Part shown: piece after piece, positions 51,850-60,411 of the stretch | Numbering within the stretch: the stretch's first letter is position 1 | Layout: every line of letters begins with the position of its first letter | Origin: SHZI01 sp031395645 | Lineage (GTDB): Bacteria; Pseudomonadota; Gammaproteobacteria; Steroidobacterales; GCA-2729495 | Assembly: GCA_031395645.1 (NCBI GenBank) | Contig: JANNJM010000084.1 | Coordinates: 1 to 64,000 of the forward strand | DNA: 64,000 nt | Direction: 5' to 3' | Translations under genes and position numbers: made by a program | Notes under the pieces: generated by a model | Told to the model about the DNA's origin: nothing | The model's database searches: none | The model's input: only the letters and a program-made list of their open reading frames with translations

Positions 51850-53968
51850 CAAAGCGACCCACCGGGCTGTGATCGGCGGCCTTGCCATGGCGCTCGCACT
51901 CACCGCGCTGCGCCTCGCTGCCCAGACCGCGGACGAGCACGCCAGCCACCACCCTGATGCGACGGCACCCGCCGCACCGGGGATGACTCCCAATCCGCCA
52001 ACGGCTGCGTCCGCCCCGCCGGGAATGGAAACCGGCGCGCCCGTGGCAGCACCTGCTGGCGCGCCAGCAATGGTTCCGAGCGCGCCGATGGCGGCACCTG
52101 GCGGGATGATGGAGATGATGGGCAAGATGATGGCACCCTCTGCCCCAGCAGGAGCGGGCATGGCAGCGCCGTCGGCGGACGCTTCCGCTGCGGGAGGTAT
52201 GGCCGGCATGGCAGCACAGGAGGAGCCGGGCGGCTGCATGAGCGAAGGTTGCGGGTCGGGTGCCGCCAAGACCCCCATCTACCCCTCGCTAATGACGTTG
52301 CCGGCACTCACTCCGGAGAAACGCGCCGAGATTGATGCACTGGCGAGCCAGCAGCTCAACTCAGGGCTGGGGCAATTGGCGCGCAACTACGAGGCGCTGA
52401 ACCACGCCTCACAAGCCGGCGACCACGTAGCCATGCAGCAGGCGGCCGGGGAGATGCGCGAAGCACTCGGCGCAATCGGCGCGGGTATCGCCGCGCGACG
52501 GGTTCTCACGGAAGGCAAGTCACCGCGCAACCTCGCATTGGACTGGTTCAAGCGCGACATGAACCTCGCATCGCCCATTACCCTTGGCACGTCGCACACG
52601 GCCGGCGGGGTCAAGGTATTTCATCTCGTCACGATGGTGCTGCTGATCGTCTTCGCGCTGGCGATGGTCGCCATCTACTTCTTCAAGATGCGGCGTGCGG
52701 CGGCGCTGTTCGGGCGTCTGGAAGGTGGCACTGGAGTACCGCCGCCGGGGTCGGCGCCACCGCTTGCCGGCAACCCGGGTGCCTCACCACCGGCCATTCC
52801 ACCGGCAGGTAGCGCGCCGCCGTCGGGAACGGCACCGGCGCCTTCTGCAGCACCCCCATCGAGCTCGCCACCAGCGCCCGCAGCACCGCCGCTGACAGCG
52901 AATTGGCGGGGGCAGCTGCGCGTGGGGGCTGTCATTCCGGAAACGCCGAGCGTCAAGACGATTCGCCTGCTGCCGTCATCCGCCGACACACCGATGCCGT
53001 TCAACTTCGTCCCGGGGCAGTTTCTCAACCTGTCATTCTGGGTGGGCGGCGCGAAGATGAACCGCTCCTACTCCATCTCGTCGTCACCGATTCAGCGCGA
53101 ATACGTCGACCTCACCGTACGCCGCGAACCCCGGGGCGCGGTGTCCCGCCACGTGGATGACCTGCTCAAGGTGGGCGACACCATTGAAGCGGGGGGGCCG
53201 GTCGGGCGGTCCACGTTCACCGGGACGGAGGCTGACAGCATCGTCCTGATCGCCGGCGGCGTCGGCATCACGCCGATGATGAGCATCACGCGCTATCTCA
53301 CCGAGCGGTCATGGGCCGGCGACATTTTCTTTCTCTACGCGTGCCGCGCCCCTGCCGACTTCATTTTTGAGAAGGATATTGCTGAACTTCAGCGTGTCAA
53401 TCCGAACCTGCACTTCACCGTCGTGATGGAGCGCGCCGATGGCAGCGACTACCAGGGGCGGCGAGGCCGCATCACCAGAGAAGTACTCCTGGAGACCGTG
53501 CCCAACCTGCCCTCACGGCGAGTCCACCTCTGCGGCCCCCCCGTGATGATGGACGCGATCAAGGCGATCCTCGTCGAGCTGGGGGTGCCTCCCGACCAGG
53601 TGAAGAGCGAGAGCTTCGGCACCGCGGCGCCCAAGCCGGCTGCCGCGGGGACCTCCCCCAAAGTGACCACCCCGGCGACGGGCCCGCTGGTTACGTTTTC
53701 GAAGAACAACAAGTCGGCCAGGATCCATGTTGATCTCCAGGCGGGAGACAGCCCGCCGAAGCAGACTGTCCTGGAACTCTCGGAAGAACTCGGCATCGGC
53801 ATCGAGTTCTCCTGCCGCGTCGGTACCTGCGGCGTGTGCAAGGTAAAGATGACTTCTGGTGAGGTTGAAATGGCGGTGGACGACGCGCTCGAGCCTGACG
53901 ACATAACCAACGGCATCATCCTCGCCTGCCAGGCCAAGCCGAAGGTCGACATCGTGGTCGAGGCGTAG
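51842..53968 (+). CDS. Membrane-spanning NAD(P)H-flavin-[2Fe-2S] reductase with periplasmic Met-rich domain
   Basis: This 708-aa protein combines several parts. Residues 1-28 are an export leader. Residues 30-140 are Ala/Pro/Met-rich and include CMSEGCGSG. A helical segment covers 145-240, a membrane helix 258-282 and a Pro-rich linker 300-352. A ferredoxin-reductase domain follows with FAD-binding RSYS at 408-411, nucleotide-binding GGVGITPM at 472-479 and CGPP at 564-567. A plant-type [2Fe-2S] domain has Cys658, 663, 666 and 696. The topology places the N-terminal part outside and the redox domains in the cytosol. It probably feeds electrons to the cytochrome b encoded next. The architecture is unusual. 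Confidence 0.8.
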   Translation: MSNKATHRAVIGGLAMALALTALRLAAQTADEHASHHPDATAPAAPGMTPNPPTAASAPPGMETGAPVAAPAGAPAMVPSAPMAAPGGMMEMMGKMMAPSAPAGAGMAAPSADASAAGGMAGMAAQEEPGGCMSEGCGSGAAKTPIYPSLMTLPALTPEKRAEIDALASQQLNSGLGQLARNYEALNHASQAGDHVAMQQAAGEMREALGAIGAGIAARRVLTEGKSPRNLALDWFKRDMNLASPITLGTSHTAGGVKVFHLVTMVLLIVFALAMVAIYFFKMRRAAALFGRLEGGTGVPPPGSAPPLAGNPGASPPAIPPAGSAPPSGTAPAPSAAPPSSSPPAPAAPPLTANWRGQLRVGAVIPETPSVKTIRLLPSSADTPMPFNFVPGQFLNLSFWVGGAKMNRSYSISSSPIQREYVDLTVRREPRGAVSRHVDDLLKVGDTIEAGGPVGRSTFTGTEADSIVLIAGGVGITPMMSITRYLTERSWAGDIFFLYACRAPADFIFEKDIAELQRVNPNLHFTVVMERADGSDYQGRRGRITREVLLETVPNLPSRRVHLCGPPVMMDAIKAILVELGVPPDQVKSESFGTAAPKPAAAGTSPKVTTPATGPLVTFSKNNKSARIHVDLQAGDSPPKQTVLELSEELGIGIEFSCRVGTCGVCKVKMTSGEVEMAVDDALEPDDITNGIILACQAKPKVDIVVEA

Positions 53969-53970
53969 TT

Positions 53971-54714
53971 TTGAAAGAACGTGAGCGTATCGTCGTCACG
54001 GGTGTCCTGGGCGTCTTGCTCGTGGCCTGGCTGGGCTTCCTGGTGCACCGCTCTCCGCGCTTTCCGGGTAGCGGGGTGGGGGCGGTGTTCGGTATTGCCG
54101 GGGCTGCGCTGATGCTGCTTCCGCTCGCATATACCATCGTCAAGCGCATTGCCTTCCTCCAGACTCGAATCACGCCTTACGTTCCGCTACAGTCATGGAT
54201 GAGCGTGCATGTCTACGCGGGAATCGTTGGCCCCCTGCTCGCGATCATTCACACCGGCCACAAGTTCGACAGCCCGCTGGGCGTGGCATTGACGGCCCTG
54301 GTTCTGCTCATCGTCGTCAGTGGGTTCTCGGTTCGCTACCTGCTCACGTACGTTGGCCATGACATCAGGGAAAAGCTGGTTCTGCTGCAAACCGCGCGGG
54401 GCGATCTCGATAACGCGTGGGGAATGCTGGAGAAGACCCCGGCCGACGTGCAGGCACTCCCTCGGGCTCCCGTCCTCATGGCGGGTCTCGCCTCGCTGGG
54501 AATCGGGCTCTCAGCGGACAATGCCCACATCCAGGTCGCGCGCCTCGCCGAGTCCGTGGCGGACCTCGAGTATGCCATCCGCATGGACGAGTTCTTCAAG
54601 CGCTGGTTCGCCCGAGCCCTGACGCTCCACATCGCCGTCTCCGTGACCTTTTGCGTGCTGCTCGCTGTGCACATCGGGTCTGGAATTTACTTCGGCCTGC
54701 GGTGGCTACAGTGA
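53971..54714 (+). CDS. Membrane cytochrome b-like protein with two His-x13-His pairs
   Basis: This 247-aa protein starts at TTG, two bases after the preceding stop, and has about five membrane helices. Histidines 80 and 94 sit in one helical region, and 220 and 234 in the last, each pair separated by 13 residues. That is the spacing of bis-haem ligands in ferric-reductase/NOX-type transmembrane cytochromes. Family identity is not certain. With its neighbours it should carry electrons across the membrane from the reductase to the periplasmic cytochrome c. Its stop overlaps the next start (GTGA). Confidence 0.7.
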   Translation: MKERERIVVTGVLGVLLVAWLGFLVHRSPRFPGSGVGAVFGIAGAALMLLPLAYTIVKRIAFLQTRITPYVPLQSWMSVHVYAGIVGPLLAIIHTGHKFDSPLGVALTALVLLIVVSGFSVRYLLTYVGHDIREKLVLLQTARGDLDNAWGMLEKTPADVQALPRAPVLMAGLASLGIGLSADNAHIQVARLAESVADLEYAIRMDEFFKRWFARALTLHIAVSVTFCVLLAVHIGSGIYFGLRWLQ

Positions 54715-55511
54715 AACAGGCAGTGCTTTGGACGGTGCTGATTATGGTATTGACTGCCGCCGGCGCGCTCGCCGTGCTGAAAGTCCCGTCCGTAGGGGCG
54801 GCAGCGCAGGCACTGCTGAGTCCAGGCGCGCTGTCGCCCCGCCACGCCTATCTGAGCAACCAGTGCGAGTCGTGCCACGAACCGACTGTTGGCGTGACGG
54901 TGGCGAAGTGCACGGCCTGCCATGCCAACGCGGAACGGCTGCTCGGCCGTCAGCCAACTGCCTTTCACGCCAGCGTGCAGGAATGCTCGGGCTGTCACCT
55001 CGAACATCAGGCGACGGGAGTCAGGCCCGTGGTGATGGATCACGTGGCGCTCGCCGAGATCGGCGCGCGAACCATCCAGCGGGCGGCGTACGGGAAGTTC
55101 CGCCCGGGCATCGGACCGGACCCTGAAAGCGCGGCAACGCAGCAGTCGCTGGAAAACTGGCTCCACATCAAAAGCCCAGAGCAAATGGACGCCAGCACCG
55201 CGCGCGAGGCGCTCAATTGCGCCACCTGCCACGACAGCAAGGACCCGCATTTCAAGCGCTTCGGCAGTGACTGCGCGCAGTGCCATGTAGTGGCATCGTG
55301 GATCGTCGCCGGTTACCAGCATCCGTCACCGAGTTCGACGGATTGCGTGCAATGTCACCAACCGCCGCCGAGCCACTTCATGGAGCACTTCTCGATGGTC
55401 TCGCAGCCGTTTGCCGGCAAGGAGAACGCCGGGGTGGACGAGTGTTTCGAATGCCACAACACGACCAGCTGGAACGACATCGTGGGTGTTGGCTTCTACA
55501 AGCACCACTGA
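54711..55511 (+). CDS. Seven-haem c-type cytochrome
   Basis: This 266-aa exported protein starts at GTG overlapping the upstream stop and has an N-terminal membrane segment (WTVLIMVLTAAGALAVL). It has seven CxxCH motifs: CESCH 52-56, CTACH 67-71, CSGCH 92-96, CATCH 170-174, CAQCH 188-192, CVQCH 212-216 and CFECH 245-249. The spacing recalls multihaem cytochrome c3/c7-like or NrfB-like carriers. It is the probable periplasmic end of the redox chain begun by the flavoprotein. Its terminal acceptor could be Cu(II), another metal, or a quinol-independent oxidase; sequence does not say. Confidence 0.88.
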   Translation: MKQAVLWTVLIMVLTAAGALAVLKVPSVGAAAQALLSPGALSPRHAYLSNQCESCHEPTVGVTVAKCTACHANAERLLGRQPTAFHASVQECSGCHLEHQATGVRPVVMDHVALAEIGARTIQRAAYGKFRPGIGPDPESAATQQSLENWLHIKSPEQMDASTAREALNCATCHDSKDPHFKRFGSDCAQCHVVASWIVAGYQHPSPSSTDCVQCHQPPPSHFMEHFSMVSQPFAGKENAGVDECFECHNTTSWNDIVGVGFYKHH

Positions 55512-55634
55512 TAGGGACCAAGAGTGGATGATTAACGGCGTGGCGAGCCTATGTGCGCCAGGCGACAGACAGGAAGCGGCCCAGCGTCTAAACGAGTAGT
55601 ATCTATTATCCCGTACCTTGAAATGGAGAGTCCG

Positions 55635-55991
55635 ATGAATGTTCGCTTGTCAATGACCGCCTTTCTGGCGTCTCTGGTGTTGAGCACGTCCGCGTGCTCA
55701 TCGCTGCAGGGTGCCGGTCACAAGTACCTGATGCGTGGGCAGGTCGTCGAAGTTGCTGGAAGCGAGGCTGTACTTTGTATTGGGGACAGCGACGGGGCCA
55801 GGGTCAACCAGCAACTCACCGCATACAAGATGGTGGCGTCGAACGCCGGAGGTTCAAAGAACCCGACGCGTTGGGAGAAGATCAAAGTCGGTACCGTGCG
55901 CATTGTGCAGGTGGTCGACGAGCACTTTGCCAACGCCCAGGTAGTCAGCGGCGACGTTCAGGTGAACAACGTCGTTGAGCTGAATCCATAG
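55635..55991 (+). CDS. Small exported lipoprotein
   Basis: This 118-aa protein has a lipobox (STSAC, Cys21) and a compact, mainly beta mature part: RGQVVEVAGSEAVLCIGDSD, ending GDVQVNNVVELNP. A GGAGAG site precedes the ATG. It may adopt a small beta-barrel or OB-like fold. Family and role are unknown to me. It lies 124 nt after the multihaem cytochrome gene and before another exported protein. Confidence 0.6.
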   Translation: MNVRLSMTAFLASLVLSTSACSSLQGAGHKYLMRGQVVEVAGSEAVLCIGDSDGARVNQQLTAYKMVASNAGGSKNPTRWEKIKVGTVRIVQVVDEHFANAQVVSGDVQVNNVVELNP

Positions 55992-56028
55992 CAGCGGCTT
56001 GCGCTACAGGTAGCCAGTGGAAGAATCA

Positions 56029-56415
56029 ATGAAAGAGCACATCATGAACAGAATGAAGCACGGCATTGCAGCCATAGCGACCGTCGCCGCACTTGCCACG
56101 GGAGCGCTCGTGGTGACGTCTTTGCCCTCAGCTGCGGCAGACATGGAAATGACAATCCCCGGCACGGCGGGGGAGCACACCGCGGCGGCGGCCAGTTACG
56201 AGCAGGAAAGCCTTGAGCTTGAGGCAAAGGCCGCCAAACACACCAAACTGGCATCCCTGTACAAAGCACGCATGATCGGTATGAGCAGCAAGCAGTCAGG
56301 TGCGCAACATGGCATTTACAAGCACTGTGAGCGTCTCGCGAAGGCGTACCGTGCCGCGGCGACCGAAGCGCGCGAGATGGCGAAGATGCATCGGGAGATG
56401 GCCGGAGCCGCCTAA
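56029..56415 (+). CDS. Small exported alpha-helical protein
   Basis: This protein of about 128 aa has a signal peptide ending PSAAAD and a helical mature region rich in Ala, Glu and Lys (YEQESLELEAKAAKHTKLAS and RLAKAYRAAATEAREMAKMH). It has one cysteine (HCERL) and several Met/His. The start is not settled: ATG 56029 follows GGAAG, while 56044 gives a shorter leader. Periplasmic helical proteins of this kind accompany copper genes in several bacteria; a chaperone-like role is speculative. Confidence 0.6.
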   Translation: MKEHIMNRMKHGIAAIATVAALATGALVVTSLPSAAADMEMTIPGTAGEHTAAAASYEQESLELEAKAAKHTKLASLYKARMIGMSSKQSGAQHGIYKHCERLAKAYRAAATEAREMAKMHREMAGAA

Positions 56416-56445
56416 CGCATTGCGAGTCGATGTTATCGGCTGCCG

Positions 56446-57117
56446 ATGAGTACGAGCATGGACGAGAATGCCGCTTCCGCGTACGTACCGGCATTGCGAT
56501 TTCGTTGGCTCACACCGGCCTACGATGTGGTTGTTCGCGCGACCACGCGGGAACGCACAGTCAAGGCGGCGCTTATAGCGCAAGCCAATTTCTCAGCGGG
56601 CCAGCGCGTTCTCGACCTGGCGTGCGGGACGGGTACGCTGGCTATCTGGATCAAGCAGCAGTGTCCTCAGGCCACCGTCGTGGGTATCGACGGTGAAAAA
56701 AAAATACTCGCAATCGCCTCCCGCAAGGCACAAGTTGCCAATGCCTCGGTGCAGTTTGACCATGGACTGTCCTATCGGTTGCCGTACCCTGACGCACACT
56801 TTGATCGAGTAGTGTCCAGTCTGTTCTTCCATCATCTGTCTTGGCATGACAAACAGCGTACTGCTCGCGAACTATTTCGCGTCCTGCGCCCGGGCGGGGA
56901 ATTGCATGTGGCCGATTGGGGTCGGGCCACCGGGCCGCTGATGCGCGCCGGTTTTGTCGCGGTTCAGTTGCTCGACGGATTCAGAAACACCAAAGATAAC
57001 CTCGCAGGCCGACTGGTCGAGCTCTTTCGTGATGCTCAGTTTGTCCAGAGCTCCCAGACGCGAACATTCTCCACTGTCTTTGGGACCTTGGCCTTGTATC
57101 GGGCGGTCAAACCATGA
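56446..57117 (+). CDS. Class I SAM-dependent methyltransferase
   Basis: This 223-aa protein has the Rossmann SAM-binding motif I VLDLACGTGTLAIWI near residue 50, an acidic motif II (VVGIDGEK), and SSLFFHHLSWHDKQRTA plus ELFRVLRPGGELHVADWG, typical of UbiE/COQ5-like enzymes. The substrate is unknown. Its stop overlaps the start of the Cu(I) ATPase gene (ATGA), so both are translated together. Methylation in a copper cluster could serve arsenic, quinone or small-molecule metabolism, but no specific signature is visible. Confidence 0.85.
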   Translation: MSTSMDENAASAYVPALRFRWLTPAYDVVVRATTRERTVKAALIAQANFSAGQRVLDLACGTGTLAIWIKQQCPQATVVGIDGEKKILAIASRKAQVANASVQFDHGLSYRLPYPDAHFDRVVSSLFFHHLSWHDKQRTARELFRVLRPGGELHVADWGRATGPLMRAGFVAVQLLDGFRNTKDNLAGRLVELFRDAQFVQSSQTRTFSTVFGTLALYRAVKP

Positions 57118-59213
57118 CGATCTACATCTGTCCGATGCATCCGGAGATCCGGCAGGACCGCCCCGGCACCTGTCCGAAGTGCGGGATGACCCTGGAGCCC
57201 GAGATCCCGGCGCTCGACGAGGGCGAAAACGTTGAGCTGGCCGATTTTCGGCGGCGCTTCTGGTGGACCCTGCCGCTGACGGTCGTCGTAACACTGCTGG
57301 CAATGGCAGGTCACCGGCTGGGGCTCATGGCCGGCGATCTGCAGAACTGGGTTGAATTTGGCCTGGCGACGCCTGTGGTGTTGTGGGGGGGCTGGCCCTT
57401 CTTCACCCGGGGGATAGCCTCGGTCATGCACCGCAGTCCGAACATGTGGACGCTGATTGGCCTCGGCACCGGTGCGGCCTATCTGTACAGCGTCGTTGCG
57501 ACCTTTATGCCCGGGGTCTTCCCCGATGACTTCGTGGAGATGGGGCGGGTCGCGGTGTATTTCGAGGCGGCAGCGGTCATCATTTCCCTGACCCTGCTCG
57601 GTCAGATGCTGGAATTGAAGGCGCGGTCGCAGACGTCTGCGGCCATCAAGAGCCTGCTGGGCCTTGCGCCCAAAACGGCGCGCCGGATCGATGCCGATGG
57701 CACCGAAGCTGACGTGCCGCTGACCCACGTGCACGTGGGGGACAAGTTGCGGGTCCGACCCGGCGAAAAGGTGCCGGTGGACGGGGTCGTCGTTGAAGGG
57801 CGCAGCGCCGTGGACGAAGCGATGCTGACCGGCGAGCCGGTGCCGGTGAGCAAGCAGCAGGGGGACAAGCTGATCGGAGCCACGATCAATACGTCCGGTA
57901 GTCTCGTGATGCGGGCTGAGAGAGTTGGCGCGGAGACCGTGCTGTCCCAGATCGTCCAGCTCGTGGGCCAGGCGCAGCGCTCCCGGGCCCCCATGCAGCG
58001 AATGGCCGATCAGGTGGCCGGTTACTTCGTGATGGGTGTCATCCTGATCGCCGTTGTCACGTTCTTCGCGTGGGGAGCCTTTGGGCCGGAGCCCAGTTGG
58101 GTATACGGCATGATCAACGCGGTTGCGGTCCTGATCATCGCGTGTCCCTGTGCGCTCGGCCTGGCGACACCGATGTCCATCATGGTGGCTACGGGGAAGG
58201 CAGCGACGCAGGGGATCCTGTTTCGGGATGCCGCAGCCATCGAACGGCTTTGTCATGTCGATACCCTGATCGTCGACAAGACGGGCACCTTGACTGAGGG
58301 TCGGCCGCGCTTTCAGCAGGTAGTGCCCGCCGGCGGATTCGCGGCGGATCAGGTTCTGCGTCTGGCGGCAAGCCTGGATCAGGGCAGCGAGCACCCGTTG
58401 GCGGACGCCATCGTCGCGGCCGCGAAAGAGCAGGGTCTGACGCTCGACTCTGCCGAGGAGTTCGAGTCCGGGTCTGGCATCGGGGTGCGTGGGCGCGTTG
58501 GCAGCCAACGTCTGACTCTCGGCAATGCCACGCTCATGACGCAGGAGAGGGTCTCCATCGATTCGTTGAGTGAGGCGGCAGAATCCCTGCGTGGTACGGG
58601 GGCCAGTGTCATGTTTCTCGCTGTGGACGGCGTGCTTGCCGGAATCCTCGCGGTCGCGGACCCGATCAAGAAAACCACGCCGGAGGCCCTGGCGATCCTG
58701 CGAGACGCCGGCATTCGTGTGTTGATGGCGACCGGAGACGGTCTGACCACTGCACGATCTGTCGCGGCGGAACTGTCGATCGATGAGGTCCACGGTGAAG
58801 TCCGTCCGAAGGACAAGCTGGACCTCGTCGCAAAATTACAGGCGGATGGTCGGGTTGTGGCCATGGCCGGCGACGGCATCAACGATGCACCGGCGCTGGC
58901 CAAGGCTGATGTGGGTATCGCGATGGGCACCGGGACCGATGTGGCCATGAACAGTGCGCAGGTGACGCTCGTAAAGGGCGACCTGCGGGGCATCTCCCGC
59001 GCCCGGACCATTTCCACCGCAACCGTGGCCAACATGCGCCAGAACCTGGGCTTTGCCTTCATTTACAACGCGCTTGGCGTGCCGCTGGCCGCGGGCGTAC
59101 TGTATGGCCTCACCGGCTGGCTGCTATCGCCGATGATTGCTGCTTTGGCGATGAGTCTGAGTTCGGCGTCCGTGGTGACAAATGCGCTGCGGCTTCGGAG
59201 GTCAAAGTCGTAA
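57114..59213 (+). CDS. copA: Cu(I)-translocating P1B-type ATPase
   Basis: This 699-aa pump has an N-terminal heavy-metal-binding domain (YICPMHPEIRQDRPGTCPKC), the TM6 CPC motif at Cys344-Pro-Cys346 (IIACPCALGLATP), DKTGTLT with Asp388, His427 in the SEHPLADAI motif, MAGDGINDAPALAKADVGIA, and a C-terminal FIYNALGVPLAAGVL plus MSLSSASVVTNALRL. YN and MSxSS in the last helices are Cu(I)-pump (P1B-1) marks. It expels cytosolic Cu(I), presumably to Csp, CopA or CusCBA. The HMBD replaces the usual CxxC ferredoxin-like domain. Confidence 0.93.
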   Translation: MTIYICPMHPEIRQDRPGTCPKCGMTLEPEIPALDEGENVELADFRRRFWWTLPLTVVVTLLAMAGHRLGLMAGDLQNWVEFGLATPVVLWGGWPFFTRGIASVMHRSPNMWTLIGLGTGAAYLYSVVATFMPGVFPDDFVEMGRVAVYFEAAAVIISLTLLGQMLELKARSQTSAAIKSLLGLAPKTARRIDADGTEADVPLTHVHVGDKLRVRPGEKVPVDGVVVEGRSAVDEAMLTGEPVPVSKQQGDKLIGATINTSGSLVMRAERVGAETVLSQIVQLVGQAQRSRAPMQRMADQVAGYFVMGVILIAVVTFFAWGAFGPEPSWVYGMINAVAVLIIACPCALGLATPMSIMVATGKAATQGILFRDAAAIERLCHVDTLIVDKTGTLTEGRPRFQQVVPAGGFAADQVLRLAASLDQGSEHPLADAIVAAAKEQGLTLDSAEEFESGSGIGVRGRVGSQRLTLGNATLMTQERVSIDSLSEAAESLRGTGASVMFLAVDGVLAGILAVADPIKKTTPEALAILRDAGIRVLMATGDGLTTARSVAAELSIDEVHGEVRPKDKLDLVAKLQADGRVVAMAGDGINDAPALAKADVGIAMGTGTDVAMNSAQVTLVKGDLRGISRARTISTATVANMRQNLGFAFIYNALGVPLAAGVLYGLTGWLLSPMIAALAMSLSSASVVTNALRLRRSKS

Positions 59214-59271
59214 TACCGGCGCTTGTGGTGGCCAGGGGCGCTAAGCACGAGCCCCGACGCCTTGACAGCTT

Positions 59272-59616
59272 TCAGGCAAAAACCACCGACACGGAGCCAC
59301 GGACCCTGTTCTTCGGCGCGACTCGGACGACGATCTCCACGTCCCGCCCAAGCTTGGCCAGGCAGTCCATCAGCTTCCGCTCGGAGATCCCGTGAAACTG
59401 GCCACGCAGGAGCCTCGACAATTTCGGCTGGCTGATCCCGAGGAGCGCCGCCGCTTCGGCCTGCGTCGAGCCGCGCTCAGCGAGAATCTCGCCAATCTTT
59501 GTGACGAGCTGCGCTTTCACGAGCATGTCCGGCGCGTCGGGGAAACCCAGATCAGCGTAGACATTGGTGCTGCCAACCAATTGGCGCGCCTTCTGCGTCT
59601 CGCTTCGAGTTGTCAT
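59272..59616 (-). CDS. XRE-family HigA-like antitoxin/regulator
   Basis: This 114-aa protein has a helix-turn-helix near residues 50-72 (STQAEAAALLGISQPKLSRL) followed by LRGQFHGISERKLMDCLAKL, the pattern of HigA-type antitoxins that pair with Gp49/RelE-fold toxins. No toxin gene lies on either side; the 199-nt stretch upstream holds only a decayed-looking frame. It converges on the Cu(I) ATPase gene. It may be an orphan antitoxin or stand-alone repressor. A CATATG-centred palindrome at 59676-59685 upstream could be its operator. Confidence 0.75.
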   Translation of the reverse strand: MTTRSETQKARQLVGSTNVYADLGFPDAPDMLVKAQLVTKIGEILAERGSTQAEAAALLGISQPKLSRLLRGQFHGISERKLMDCLAKLGRDVEIVVRVAPKNRVRGSVSVVFA

Positions 59617-59675
59617 GAATTAATCCTTGCGGCGATCCCATCCGGACCAGCGGTTGAACTCGTCGGAAGTTTAGA

Positions 59676-59685
59676 CCCATATGGG
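59676..59685. promoter_or_regulatory. Short palindrome between the XRE and PadR genes
   Basis: CCCATATGGG is a perfect 10-bp palindrome about 60 nt before the XRE gene start. It shares the CATATG centre with the palindrome at 59766-59779, so it could be a site for either regulator. Confidence 0.3.
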
Positions 59686-59765
59686 CATAGCCGGAAAGCC
59701 CGCCGGTGCCGGATTGAAGTGCGGGCCTGAATCTGGTGGATGCGCTGGCCTCTGGAGTCCGTAAT

Positions 59766-59779
59766 AGTCCATATGGACT
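59766..59779. promoter_or_regulatory. Palindromic operator candidate 1 for PadR
   Basis: AGTCCATATGGACT is a perfect 14-bp palindrome 36 nt before the PadR start. Its arms AGTCC/GGACT recur in the second site at 59799-59817. PadR proteins commonly bind such palindromes to repress their own operon. Confidence 0.5.
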
Positions 59780-59798
59780 TTGGCCCAGCCTAACATCT

Positions 59799-59817
59799 AT
59801 AGTCCAAACCGGACTAT
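59799..59817. promoter_or_regulatory. Palindromic operator candidate 2, overlapping the PadR start codon
   Basis: ATAGTCC-AAACC-GGACTAT has 7-bp arms and shares AGTCC/GGACT with site 1. Its right arm overlaps the ATG of the PadR gene (59816-59818). Binding here would block early transcription or initiation of the efflux operon. Confidence 0.5.
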
Positions 59818-60406
59818 GGCCAACCCCAAACCCTCAGACGCGAAAACCCTCATGGTGCTGGGCCTCCTGCAGGCCGGCCCCAGGCACGGGTATGAGCTCC
59901 ACCGGATCGTGGTGGCGCACGGCACGCTGTACGCGGATTTCAAGAAACCGACCCTCTACCACCTGCTGCACCGGCTGACGGTGCAGGGAGCGGTCGAGGT
60001 GCGCGCGGAAAGCGGCACGCGCGGGCGGCGCGGGGAGCGCCTGATCTTTGCGCTGACGCCGCTCGGCGGGACGAAGTTTCAGGGGCTGCTGCGAACCGCA
60101 CTCAGCACTTATGACCCGGCGCAGACGTCGTTCGAGATGGCGTCCGCCTACCTGCCCTGGATTCCGGTCAGGGAGGCAGAGGAATTGCTCGCGCAGCGCC
60201 GCCAGGCGATTGCCACCCGCCACGCCGAAGTCGTGAAGGAACTCGACCACCTCACCAGTGAGCCCGCCAGCCAGCGTCTGGCCGCGCGCTCACTCGCCAC
60301 CGACCATGCGCTCTGCCTGCTCGAAGCCGAGCTGGCCTGGATGGATCGCGCCACGCGCCATCTGGCGAGCCCGGAAGGCCGAACCACGTCTTTAACCAGG
60401 AGCTGA
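59816..60406 (+). CDS. PadR-family transcriptional regulator
   Basis: This 196-aa protein has the PadR winged helix: KTLMVLGLLQAGPRHGYELH, KPTLYHLLHRLTVQGAVEVR and a wing with GRRGERLIFALTPLG. The C-terminal helical half (about residues 105-190) is the dimerisation part of the longer PadR subfamily. It probably represses itself and the downstream MacAB-like efflux genes. The ATG lies inside a palindrome and has no clear ribosome site; a TTG at 59780 is an alternative start. Confidence 0.88.
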   Translation: MANPKPSDAKTLMVLGLLQAGPRHGYELHRIVVAHGTLYADFKKPTLYHLLHRLTVQGAVEVRAESGTRGRRGERLIFALTPLGGTKFQGLLRTALSTYDPAQTSFEMASAYLPWIPVREAEELLAQRRQAIATRHAEVVKELDHLTSEPASQRLAARSLATDHALCLLEAELAWMDRATRHLASPEGRTTSLTRS

Positions 60407-60411
60407 CCATC

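Noticed and set aside
57036..58793. 585-codon open frame on the minus strand
   Set aside because: It is antisense to the Cu(I) ATPase gene and shows no recognisable motif.
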